Positions 35,068 to 45,617 of a stretch of 64,000 nucleotides of DNA are shown here, piece after piece. Every line of letters starts with the position of its first letter. Position 1 is the stretch's first letter. The position numbers and the translations under genes are program-made. The notes under the pieces are model-generated. The model made no database searches, had not been told where the DNA came from, and was given only the letters and a program-made list of their open reading frames with translations. This stretch comes from Amorphophallus konjac (taxonomy: Eukaryota > Streptophyta > Magnoliopsida > Alismatales > Araceae): assembly GCA_022559845.1 (NCBI GenBank), contig CM040124.1, forward strand, positions 70,641,491 to 70,705,490, in the 5' to 3' direction.

Positions 35068-35433
35068 AGAGTTGCTTGTACACTCCACCCTCCTTACTGC
35101 ATGATGTACTTTCGGCTATTATATGAAATGAAAATGGCTTTCTTGTGTTGTGTGTACTTTTCTCTCTCCCACACTTTCTTCTTTGCACTGAGTTGTCCTT
35201 CGAGGCACGCTCCACGAGACCTTGCCCTGAACAGCGGGGAACTACGCTTTGCACGGGGGGATTCTGTTTCCTTTCTCCCCTTTTTGGGCGCGTCCAGGCG
35301 CGATGACGCGTCTTAATCCTTGAATTCAAATTTAAAGTGCCGGGTGGCCTTTCTTCTCCCGTGCCTTACCCGCAAACGAGCCGGCCTTCCGCCGAAACTC
35401 GCTTGCCCGTCTTTGTCTTCTTCCCCTCGATCG
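35068..35433. other. Spacer between PMD genes 2 and 3
   Basis: No gene seen. It contains a decayed palindrome at 35285-35312 (GCGCGTCCAGGCGC then GACGCGTC). No clear TATA box precedes gene 3. Confidence 0.45.
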
Positions 35434-36711
35434 ATGGAGTTCGGCGGTCTGGACCACGGCGAAGGTGGAGAGGGATGCGGGACCCCTCGCCTGAGGAGGG
35501 ACGCGCCAGAGCACGGAACGGCGTCCATGGAGGAGGAAGGGCCGCTTCGGGCCCCCGAGGGACCCGAGGGGCCCGATGTCGCGGAGGGAGGTGAACACGG
35601 TTTGGTAGGTCCTCCGATCTCTTCCTCTTTGATCCATTTTGAGTTTTGAAGCGAGCCGTGCGAGGGGGGAAAGGGTTCGGAGAGTGTTGCACTTAAATGA
35701 TGGACGCGTCCTAGACAGGGGACGCGTTCTTTTTGACTGATGTGGGACCCCTTTTTTCTTGGTGCATGACATGGCGAGGACCCTGGGCCTGGCCGATGAG
35801 TGGGCGAGTGCAGATGAGTCGAGCCACGTCAGGAAGGAGAGTCGCGGCAAGGCGAAGCTTGAAGATTGGCGCATACGTCTCCTTGGGCAGCAAGGGAGCG
35901 TACTGGTGCAGGATAGTGTCGACTTCCTGCGGCAGCAAAGAGAGAGTTATGCGGGGCTCCCCCAAGCCGGGGATACGTGCGACGTCGACGGGTCGCGTGC
36001 CCAACTGGCAGAGGTTAGGCGGCAGCTGGCCGCCACTCAACAGGAACTGTCGCTCTTGGTAAGCTATGTTCTGCATTTTCTATTTTTAAATATGGAGCTT
36101 AGCTGACGGCTGTTGTTTGTTCGTTCCAGCGTGTCCAGCAGACATCGATGGTGGGAGTGACTGGCGGCGCATCTTCCAGTTCCTCGGCCCCTTTTCTCGA
36201 GATTGCCTCCCTTCGGGAGCAACTTGCTGGTGCGGTGGCTCGGGCTGCCCGGGCGGAAGAGGAGCGTGATGCCTGGGTGGCGACTATAGCAGAGCTGCGA
36301 CATCGCGGTGAGGAGAGACCTTCTCTAGACATCCTGGAGTTAAGGGTTCTTCTGCAGATGATGAGGAGAGAGGCAGAGAGAGAGAAAGCCGAGAGAAGGT
36401 CCGAGCGACAGCGGGATCAGACCGAGAGGAGGGCCTTGGAGGCCCAAGTGAGGGAGCTCCAGCTGGGTCTTCAGGCCGTCGTGCAGAGGCTAGGAGGGAT
36501 GGAGACGCGCTACGAGAGAGCGCGAGAGTTTGGGGAGCGACTGCGCCAGTCTGGTCGCTTTACCGCTAGTGGCTTCTTTGCCACGCTAGGGGAGGAACAA
36601 CGAGTGATTGCTGTGGAGCCGGCGCCACGAGGCGAGGCGGGTGCTACTGCACGGGGATCCCGGAGGCTTCTGAGGGACCCTCACCTCAGGGGAGAGGAGA
36701 GGGACGCCTAG
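35434..36711 (+). pseudogene. Antisense PMD-family gene 3, PMD deleted
   Basis: Exon 1, 35434-35604 (57 codons, MEFGGLDHGEGGEG), ends at a GTAGGT donor like the other units. The next coding stretch (about 35770-36058) corresponds only to the second half of gene 2 exon 4 and exon 5 (ARTLGLADEWA, then AQLAEVRRQLAATQQELSLL), so the PMD exons are gone. Intron 36059-36129 (GTAAGC...CCAG) precedes a last exon, 36130-36711, a Glu/Arg/Ala coiled coil ending GEERDA. The gene 2 intron between the two coiled-coil exons is absent here. A worn palindrome (about 35700-35730) lies in the deleted interval. Probably non-functional, although the coiled-coil exon is open. Confidence 0.7.
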
Positions 36712-37197
36712 AGGGACGAGCATAAAAATAATGGCAAGAGTTGGCGAGCTAGTGGACCCGCCACCTCTCTATGATTGTAGTGTTTATGACAGCTTATGTA
36801 GAATTATGAATGGAGTGATTTGATTTTTTGCTGCTTGTTTGTTCTCTTGTGCGTTCCTTCTTCCCTACACTTCTTCTCCTTTGCACTATTCCCATGTGAT
36901 GGGTCTGTCGAGAATCGCGTCTTGTTGTGACCATTTTCCACGGGAATCTGTCGTCGAAGTCAATAATGACGGCCCTAGTCCCTTTTTCCGGATGTTGTGT
37001 CAAACTTTGCGGACGTCCTCCAAAACATGATAGGGTATCCCTAGACAACATAGGGGGCTAGTCGTCATATTCTTCGTCCAATCAATCATCCTGTGCGAGC
37101 GGTGAAGTGACACACGGGACCGCATGGTAGGTGCCTCATTGCGAGGGCTATCATAAAAGGTGATGGAGGCAATCTTGGCCTGCACTCCTTCCATTTC
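36712..37197. other. Spacer between PMD genes 3 and 4
   Basis: No gene recognised. The right end contains the promoter region of gene 4. Confidence 0.4.
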
Positions 37198-37203
37198 TAT
37201 AAA
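37198..37203 (+). promoter_or_regulatory. TATA box of PMD gene 4
   Basis: TTCTATAAATTC lies 101 nt upstream of the ATG at 37299. The flanking leader (GGAGGAG...TGGATGGA) resembles that of gene 1. Confidence 0.5.
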
Positions 37204-37298
37204 TTCTTGTCCCTTTTATCCTCCCAGGTATACCGAGAGCTAACTCGAGGAGCACAAGTTCTCACGGGAGAGGAGGAGTTCAAAATTCTGAGAGTTGG

Positions 37299-39779
37299 AT
37301 GGAGGGCGAATCTTCCCATTCCTCGAGGAGAAGCAGGTCCAGTGGTAGTAGTTCCAGGAGGCTTTCGGACCTCGAAGGGCACTTTAGCGAAAGGGCCCAA
37401 TTACAACTCGTAAGCTGAGCTTTCCTGCCCTTTTCTCATTCTTTTTTCTTCCTTTCTTTCTGACCAAACCTCCTCTCCATTCCCTGCATGCGTAGAGTGT
37501 GATGAAATCACAGATCTCATGGGAGTTGGTAGTGGCAGCATATCGAGGTCTCCCAGATTTTTAGAAGGCGAGGCTAGACGTGATGGGATTTGGCACCTTT
37601 CTTCGGATCGAGCCACTCGAGCTCGTCCTGGTTCTGATCCAAGCCTTGTGTGAGAGATGGGACCCAGCGAGTCGGGCATTCCTGATGCCCTGAGGGCACA
37701 TGGTGCCTAGCTTGGAGGATGTGGTCCGGATCACAAGCCTGAAGGTGGAGGGCGAGGCAGTGACCGGGGTCACTTATGCGGATTACCGAGAAGGTGCTCG
37801 GAAGCTACTGGGTTTGGACCTAGATGGTCGGAAAAACAGGTCGGTAGCTAGAGTGTCCCTCATGGATGCATTAGGGCTCACCGACACTCGTCGACGGGAC
37901 GATGAATCCTCAGAAGAGTTCATAGAAAGGATGGAAATAGGATGCCGTGCCGTGTACTACACAGATTTCGACAACTGGGAAAGATGCAACATAGATTTGA
38001 GGAGATTTCTCCTCTTCCTTTTGGGGAGATTGGTACTGAGCTCGAAAGGGGACGGTATCCAATGTCGCTTCCTAGAGCTGCTGTCAGACCTTGAAAGAGT
38101 ATGGTACTACGCCTGGGGAGCTGCCATGCTGGCACACTTGTTTGCAGGCCTGTTCCAAGAAGCGGATCGTGAGATGGCTGTGAGTGGTTTTACACCATTT
38201 ATCCAGGTATTTTTGGTTTTACTTGTTTTGTATTTTTTTTTTATGTTTTTGCAAGGTACTGATGACCTGCGCTGAGCAACTGTGGAGCTATTATTACCTC
38301 CCCATGGGGAGAGCTCGACATTGGCGACCCGCGATGGTGCCGCTAGCCAGGCGGTGGGAACCCATCATGAGTGCGGCACCCCTAACCTACCAACTGATGG
38401 TGCTAAGGCGGGAGCTACAGGAGTTCCTTGCAGCGATGGTAAACTGGAGACCCTACTCAGACATGGTCGATGCCGACCAGCCGTGGGTTCTAGCAAGTCG
38501 TGCCCGGTTTGGACGGGAACTGTGGATGCACTGCCTGAATGAAATCGAGCCGCTTCAGCTACGATCGATTATGAGGACTTTAGGACTGGCTCAGGAATGG
38601 GTGGATACGGCTGCGCCACCTCGTGTCGGGAGAAAGATGCGAGGACCGGTGACCTGCATTGACTGGCGCGTGCGGTTCCCTGAACAGTATGAAGACTGGC
38701 AACGGGGTGGCACGATTGTAGAATCACATGCGCGGGATAGCGAGGACTACTTGCGTCTATATAGGACAAAGTACGTAGAGCGGCTCCAACCCCGGGGACT
38801 TGTGGAGGTAGGTTTCCCCTTTTTCTCTTTTCTTCTTTCTCCTTTTTTTGGTTTTCTGGTGGAAATGCTGACTCGTATGGCTGCAGGATATCCGTGATAC
38901 CATGATAGCGAATTTACGAACTCGCTTGGCAGAGATGGAGCAACGGTTGGGCGATGCCCACGGAGCTACGAGCGCCTTGGTAGGTGTACAGTGCGTTCCT
39001 AATTAGAACCGCAGATTCTAGATGTTGGCTGCTAATTCACGCGGTTGTAGCATGCTCAGATTGGCGCGGCTTCCCTAGCGATGGGAGTAGGTGGTGCCTC
39101 TTCCAGCTTGTGGATTCCCACCTCAGAACTTGACTTGCTTCATGAGCAACTTGCTCACGCTACGCAGCGTGCTGCGGAGGCAGAAGGGATGCTCTATATA
39201 CAGGTAAAAGTTTCAGTGTTGAGTTCTCTTTGTTTACGCCTTATCGCGTATCTGAGATGGTACACTCGGCTGGAAAAGGAGACGGAAGAAGCGCTTGCCC
39301 AAGCTGCGCAGAAGGAGGCTAGGATAGCAGAACTGGAGAGGGAACTGCGGCGTCATCCTAATGACGACTCCTCTAGGGATGCCGTGGAACTGAGGATCAC
39401 TCTCCAGTTGGAGAGGGAAGACCGCGAGAGAGAACGTGCAGAGAAAGAAAGAGATGCAGAGAGAGAAAGAGCCAACATATTGACTGAAAGGGAGGAACGA
39501 AGGGCCATGGAGGCTCAACTATTCGAACTCCGAATCAGCCTTGGTCTTGCTGAACAGTGACTGAGAGATGGTGAGGAACACTGCCGAAGAGCACGAGAGC
39601 GTGGCTTTCATGTTGGTAGCTTCTCTGCTGCTTCCGTGGATCAATGCCGGGGTGTGGGAATAGGAAGGGGAGTACAGAGCGGTAGGAGTACCGCTTTTCG
39701 TAGGTGGGTAGCACCCTTGAGAGCGTTTTACTCGGAGAGTAGTGGGACGAGTAATGCAGAGAGAGAGGGTGGAACTTGA
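37299..39779 (+). pseudogene. Antisense PMD gene 4 (PMD plus coiled coil)
   Basis: Exons: 37299-37409 (MEGESSHSSRRSRSS, matching gene 1), 37496-38206 (PMD core: ALCERWDPASRAFLMP, then SLEDVVRITSL, GDGIQCRFL, YYAWGAAMLAHL), 38277-38807 (WSYYYLPMGRARHW through RTLGLAQEWV), 38887-38979, 39051-39203, then a coiled-coil exon to the end (RIAELERELRR, then RERAEKERDAERERA). Exons 3 and 4 of gene 2 are fused here: that intron is precisely absent. Breaks: TAG at 37562, TGA at 37691 (where gene 2 has the Trp of MPWG) and TGA at 39558; read-through would end at 39779. The acceptor before 38277 is weak. AATAAA follows at 39801. Confidence 0.8.
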
Positions 39780-39800
39780 TGTAATTTTTGTGGTTTTTGG

Positions 39801-39806
39801 AATAAA
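39801..39806 (+). terminator. Poly(A) signal of PMD gene 4
   Basis: GGAATAAAAT, the same decamer as after gene 1, lies about 20 nt past the last in-frame stop. Confidence 0.5.
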
Positions 39807-39809
39807 ATA

Positions 39810-41562
39810 CAAGGTTCTGTTTGTTTGGTTTTTACCTTTGCTTCTGTTGCCGGAATCCCTGCACACATCACTGAAATAAACAAATCAGAATTTCTGTTCT
39901 AACTTGGCCCCTTGCTCAATAAGTAAATGGTCACTGTGACTGTCCTTGATAACTGGTCAAGGGGCCAAGCCTTTATTAACGAAGGCAAGGGAAAGATGTG
40001 TTGATGATAAATGTGACAGGCAAGCACACGAATGCAAGCGATATTAAAAGCGAGATGCTGCACGTAAATGCAATCATGCAAAATTGATTTATTTTCTTTT
40101 TATATTTGGCATTTTTTTATTTTATCATAAAAAAGATTTTTTTTGTTTGCAAATATGTACATTTTCTCTTTTTCCCTTTTTTGTTGTTTTTATCATTTCA
40201 ATTTTTTTGTTGCTAATGCCCGGCAAGCACCCACATGGCACCTAACCTACGTGAGAACATGGGTTTCTTACTAACCTCCCAGGTATCCTAAGTGCACATC
40301 TAGGTTGATGTGGGCCTCTAGACCCCTCGAATGATGATCCCGCCGGCTAAGACTTACCCTGATGACAATACCGTCATGCCATGCTTAGGCTCCCAGTCGC
40401 TTCCGACCACAGGGATTCACCCAAAAGGTGTTTGAGGTAAGAGATTTGCCCGACCCGGGTATGTTTCCTCACAACTCTAGATGGTATATGATGGAACACC
40501 CTGGAACCCTAACGACCAACCGCGCGACGCTGACCCTGAATCAGACGCCGTCGCACCCATAGGTGACGCGCTTGCATTGGCCTAAGCCCAAGGTTAAGCA
40601 AGAAGACATCAAGGTGGTAAACAGGGGTCTTGACCAGCCAGAAACACGGAGACTCCTTGGCAGCGATAGCTTTTGCTTTTCAAAGTAGGCAACCAAATGT
40701 GTATATTTAAAATAAGGTCGCAGACCCTGGGTAGTTTTCACCTTTCAGAAACTCCATCGAACCTTCATCTTTAGAGGGAGAAGGAAGAGTGTAGGGGATA
40801 AACCTCCTGAGAGGACCGGCAAAGCCGTTAACCCGGCGAGCGAATAAGGGCCCATTAACTCTTTCCTTTCGGACAACTTCGGACCAAATCTCGAGCATTT
40901 ACATTCCATAGCCCCCCCTTTTTTGTGGATTCGAACTTTTGCTTTGAGGGGTTCCGTTTATCGCAACAGGCACGGTCACGACTAGGCTTTTCTCTTGATT
41001 TTGATTTTGTATTTCTTTTTGTGAGGGAGATATAGTCGTTTGACGTTTGTGGGCTCCCTTTTCGCATGCCTGCGGGGACACTGCCCTCTTCTCGTGCTCT
41101 GATCGATGCTCGAGGAAATGGATCCTACTCTTGCCTTTGGGGTTTGAGTTTCGGTTTCTCATGCTCAGCGTTTTAAGGGCGCCGACTGTCTCATTTGGTC
41201 GAAGAGAAAAGAATAAAGATTACAACTTCTGGAGATCTTCTGGGTGGATTCCCCACCGTAGGTGATGCTACCGACTTTTTGAGTAAAATACATAAGTGAG
41301 CACATGTTAGCTTCCTTCGAGCGAGCATAGACCGACGTGGCCGGACAGGGATCTCCACGGTTCTGGCAAATCAAGACCCGGTGCCTACCAAGCCTTAATG
41401 GGCCCTATCCTAACATGAAGGTTAGATGCAGGGACTTAACTACATGGTGACTGCCAGGCATCGACGTTTGGAATTTTCCATATTTTTAGTGGTTTTCGGT
41501 ATTTCTTTATTTTTGATGTTTTTTATCTTTTCATCATTTTCTTCTATTTTTTTTGTTTTGTG
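39810..41562. mobile_element. Element E, non-coding spacer between PMD genes and integrase
   Basis: No protein-coding signal on either strand. AT-rich at 40080-40210, mixed afterwards. It separates the converging plus-strand PMD units and minus-strand pol. Confidence 0.5.
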
Positions 41563-42809
41563 CTAAGGGTAGTATTTCTTAAGATAAAGCCCATTCCAAG
41601 GGTGGGATAACTCGGTTCCTTCGGCGTTGACTAGCTTGTAGGCGTTGCCAGGGTACACGGCTTGAATTACAAATGATCCTTCCCAATTGGGTTGGAGCTT
41701 AGAGCGCGGCCCTCCAGGTTTGACAAAAATTCTTTTTACGACCATCTCACGACTTTGAATTTTCTCTCAACGACTTTCTTTTGGTAAAAGCGAGCGAGTC
41801 TATTTTGATACACACGCGCGTGTTCAGCAGCGGCCAGCCGCTTCTCATCCAAGAGTTCCAACTGGGCGAGGAGTGAATTACGACGATCGTCGAGGGAAAA
41901 TTCCTCGTCCAATTGTACCTTGAGAGAAGGGATCAGAGTCTCATACGGGACTACCGCTTCCACACCATAAGTAAGGGCAAATGGAGTCTGCCCGGTGGGG
42001 GTACGGATTGAAGTGCGATAGGCCCATAAGGCTTCGATAAGTTTTTCTGGCCAGTCTGAAAACTTACTAGACTCGCAGGTTTTTTTGATGATTTTGAGCA
42101 ATATTTTATTGGTGGCCTCCGCTTAGCCGTTACCTTGTGGGTAATAAGGCGATGAATGATGCAATGCAATTGCGTACCTTTTGCAGAGGTCCTGTAGGTC
42201 CTGAGAAATGAACTGTGGCCCATTGTCGGTGACGATTGTGCTTGGGATGCCGAATCTGGCGAGGATGTTCTTCATGATGAACTTGCAGACTGTTGACGCC
42301 TTGATTTTCGCGTAAGCTTCGGCTTCGGCCCATTTGGTGAAGTATTCCGTCACAGTAAGGATGAAAAATTTCTGCTTGGTGAGGGAATTGGGATCACCTA
42401 GGGGACCAATGATGTCGAATGCCCACATGGAGAAAGGCCACGGGGAGGATATTGGATGAAGTGAGGAGGATGGTGAATGGATTTTATCGACGTGAAGTTG
42501 ACACTTGACACACCTACGGACATAGACAGCACAATCCTCTTCCATAGTGGGCCAGTAAAAGCCTTGCCGAATGATCTTCTTGGCGAGCATCTGACTATTC
42601 ACGTGGCCACCGCACACACCCGAGTGCGTCTCCTCTACACATTTCCAAACCTCATCGTCACCAAGACATCTTAACAGAATACCAGTAAGGCTCCTCCTAT
42701 AGAGTAGACCTCCAACCAATGTGTATTTCTGAGCCACCCTTCTTATGGCTTTCTTGTCCTCTGTGGTGGCCCCTTCAGGATAAGACTGATCTTGGCAGTA
42801 TTTGACGAT
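41563..42809 (-). pseudogene. Integrase of element E
   Basis: Minus frame. The HHCC zinc-binding region reads HSGVCGGHVNSQMLAKKI, then CVKCQ. The catalytic core has AFDIIGPL (first Asp), TDNGPQFIS (second Asp) and GNG-stop-AEATNK (Glu present). The C-terminal part has WAYRTSIRTPTGQTPF, then KLQPNWEGSFVIQAVYPGNAYKL. Damage: TAA at 42123, next to the catalytic Glu, and a frameshift near 41750 before the C-terminal tail. Integrase would insert the cDNA. It lies at the 3' end of pol, as in all Ty3/gypsy elements. Confidence 0.88.
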
Positions 42810-43975
42810 TTAATAGAACCATGGTTTCTCTTCATCAGCCAGTTCTTCTTCGGCCTCTGCCAACATGATTTCCCTCTTCTCACGGATATCCTCATGCAGG
42901 ATCTTCCTTGCTATCCTATCTTTGATATTTACGTAGGAAGCATCATCGATTGCAGGGGCGTGAAGTTTGTAGATGGAAATGGACTCAAACCATCTCCCTA
43001 GAGAGAACCTTATGGATGATGCAAACGAGGCGAGGGCATCGGCGAGAATATTCTGATGACGAGGGACATGAACAAAGATCAGTTTGGTGAACAGTTTGGC
43101 AAAGGCAGTAGTGAGTTCTTGGTATGGCTTGAGTTTGGGATCGCGAGTGCGATATTTAGTGAGCACTTGCGAAGGATGAGTTGACTATCACCTACGACTC
43201 GTAACTCAGTGATACGAAAAGAATGGGCGAGTTCTAGGCCAGCTAGAAGAGCTTCATATTCAGCTATATTGTTGGTAACTGAAAATTTGAGCTGGTATGC
43301 CAATGGGAATGTGAGACCTTCTGGCGATAGGAGGGCGACGCCGATTCCTCTCCCTTGAGAATTCAGAGCTCCATCAAAATATAGCGTCCACATTGGCTCA
43401 TCTGATTGGTTGACGGACATTAGTTCCTCATCTGGAAACTCTGATTGGACGGGATCGAACTTGGGAAGAGGATGGTGAGCGAGATGCTCGGCTATGGCAT
43501 AGCCTTTAATCGCCTTTTACTGGATGTAGGTGATGTCGAATTGAGAGAGAAAACTTTGCCAGCGTGCTAGCCTATCCGTAAGGACGGCTTTCTCCAGAAG
43601 GAATTTGATAGGATTCATTCGAGCAATCAAGTGGACTTCATGAGCCAAGAAGTAGTGCTTCAATTCATGCACTACCCAAACGAGGGCAGCACAGGTTTTC
43701 TCCATGACGGTGTACTTCTGCTCACAGGGATTGAGAAGTTTGGACAAGTAATAGGTTGCCCGTTCCTTGCCTTCTTCATCAGCTTGTGCGAGGACGGCTC
43801 CCACGGAGTCATCCAAGAATGAGACGTAAAGGATCAGAGGTTTTTCTGGTTTGGGTGGAATGAGAACGGGTGGACTAGCCAAATATTCCTTCAACCCTTC
43901 AAAAGCTTTCTGACATTTAGAATTCCAGTGGAATTCTACTCCTGGCTTGGTCAACTCGTAGAGAGGTCTACACCT
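42810..43975 (-). pseudogene. RNase H and additional archaeal-type RNase H of element E
   Basis: The first domain follows RT: KPLILYVSFLDDSVGAVLAQ, then YYLSKLLNPCEQKY and ELKHYFL, the usual Ty3/gypsy RNase H. A second domain follows: WTLYFDGALNSQGRGIGVALLSP, then NNIAEYEALLAGLELA, RVVGDSQLI and HQNILADALA. This is the extra RNase H that marks the Tat lineage. Stops: TAA at 43976 (RT/RNase H joint), TAA at 43517 and TAA at 42810; a frameshift near 43165 interrupts the second domain after GDSQLIL. Confidence 0.86.
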
Positions 43976-45340
43976 TTATGAATGTTGGGACACAAACCGA
44001 CGAATAAACTGCAACCTCCCGATTAAACCTCGGACTTCCCTCAAATTCTTGGGAGGCAGCATATCCCTGATGGCCTTGGCTTTGTCGGGATCCATCTCGA
44101 TCCCTCTTTTGCTCACAATGAACCCTAGCAATTTACCCGATGACACACCAAACACACACTTTTTCGGGTTCATTTTCAATTGGAACTCCCTTGACCTCTG
44201 CAAGACCTTAGCCAAAACTTCTGGATGTTCCATCCTGGTCCTTGATTTCACCAATAAGTAATCCACATACACTTCCAGATATATGTGCATCATGTCATGA
44301 AATATGGCCATCATCGCTCTTTGGTAAGTAGCTCCAGCGTTCTTTAATCCGAACGGCATGACCACGTAACAATATGTTCCCCAAGGGGTAGTGAATGACG
44401 TCTTTTCCTGATCCTCTTCTGCCAAACGAATTTGATTGTATCCTGAAAATCCATCCATGAATGAGAGGGTCTCATAACCTGCCGTGTTATCGATCAACAC
44501 ATCAATGTGAGGCAAGGGAAAATCATCCTTTGGACACGCGCGGTTAAGGTCCCGGAAGTCGATGCAAATCCTGACTTTCCCATCTTTCTTCATGACCGGG
44601 ACAATGTTCGCCACCCATTGAGGATAAAGGATGACTCTAATGAACCTGGCTTTGTGGAGCTTATCGACCTCTTCTTTCATTTTCAAAGCCATCTGAGGGT
44701 GGAAACGCCTTAACCTTTGTTTTACCGAGACGGTCCCTGGTTTTAGGGTTAAACGGTGTTCGACCAAGGTTGAATCTAGACCCGGCATATCCTCGTAGCT
44801 CCATGCAAACGTGTCCTTATATTCCTTGAGAACCTCAATTAATGCCTCTTCTTCAAAGGGTGGTAGGTTGTCACTTATGAGGATGATCCTAGGGTCTTCC
44901 TCAGTTCCCAAGTTGACTTCTTTGGTGGATTCTTGTACGGCGGTTGACGGCTCGTCGAATCTCCTCATTCCACTTACGTATGCGCCCGCCGCATCCTCAT
45001 ATTCTTCACCCTCATCTTCAGTGGGGCATTCTTCATCCGTGATCTCGTAGACTCCATACCCTTCATCAAATGCGCAGTCGCCCTCATATTCTATTTCCAG
45101 TAGCTGGATGGGATTTTCTAACAACTGGGGGATGGCAAGAAGGGCCTGACATCTGGCGGCTAAATCCAGAAGGAATCGACGAGGGATCTGCCTACCCTTG
45201 GATTTCTTCCTAGGTACTACCCTTGGCCTATCATTCCTAGATTGACTGATAATATTTACAGAAGAAGAGGAAGATGAAGAGGATGGTGTAGAATGTACAG
45301 GAGAAGACCCCTCAGAGAAGGGGCAGAAAAGGTCGCTCAT
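43976..45340 (-). pseudogene. Reverse transcriptase of element E, active site YVDY
   Basis: 454-codon open frame. After an acidic Ser-rich linker it reads FAWSYEDMPGLD, then KMKEEVDKLHKARFI, KDGKVRICIDFRDLNRACPKDDFPLP, GYNQIRLAEEDQEKTSF, YCYVVMPFGLKNAG, and the active-site box YVDYLLVKS at about 44253-44280. The second Asp of YVDD is Tyr, so polymerase activity should be lost although the frame is open. It continues LGFIVSKRGIEMDP and RGLIGRLQFIRRF. Its ATG overlaps the stop of the preceding frame (ATGA, 45337-45340). Confidence 0.9.
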
Positions 45341-45612
45341 CGGACCTTGGACGGGTGGTCCGCAGGGCGGTACGCACCCGTGGGAGATGTAGGAGGTTTC
45401 CTCAACGAAGATGTGTTGTTGGGGAGTTTGAAAATTGACGTTTTTTTTTCATTTTCAGTTTTAATGACAAAGTAGTGAAAAGAGATTGGAGGAGAGAGGA
45501 AAGTGGTTATGACTAGAGGATTGTGAGGCTCATAGAGCAGATCATGGTTGAAGACCTGGCACGGGTTGAAAAGCCCGCGTAGGTATGTAAGCAAAGAAGG
45601 GGATCTGGGAAG
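45341..45612 (-). pseudogene. Protease-RT linker of element E, left of insertion B
   Basis: The minus frame reads DLPRSPSLLTYLRGLF to the stop at 45337. Across B and its duplicated ATCAT it continues from the LSDD end of the frame at 53035. The segment has no domain. In Ogre/Tat elements this place often holds an intron between protease and RT; I cannot define splice sites here. Confidence 0.6.
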
Positions 45613-45617
45613 ATCAT
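45613..45617. repeat. Target duplication of element B, left copy (ATCAT)
   Basis: ATCAT precedes TGATGTGACAC. The identical right copy is at 53030-53034. The flanking reading frame of E is continuous once B and one copy are removed. Confidence 0.92.

Noticed and set aside
35332..35874. 180-codon minus-strand ORF over PMD gene 3
   Set aside because: It lies opposite a GC-rich exon and intron with splice sites on the plus strand; no motif.
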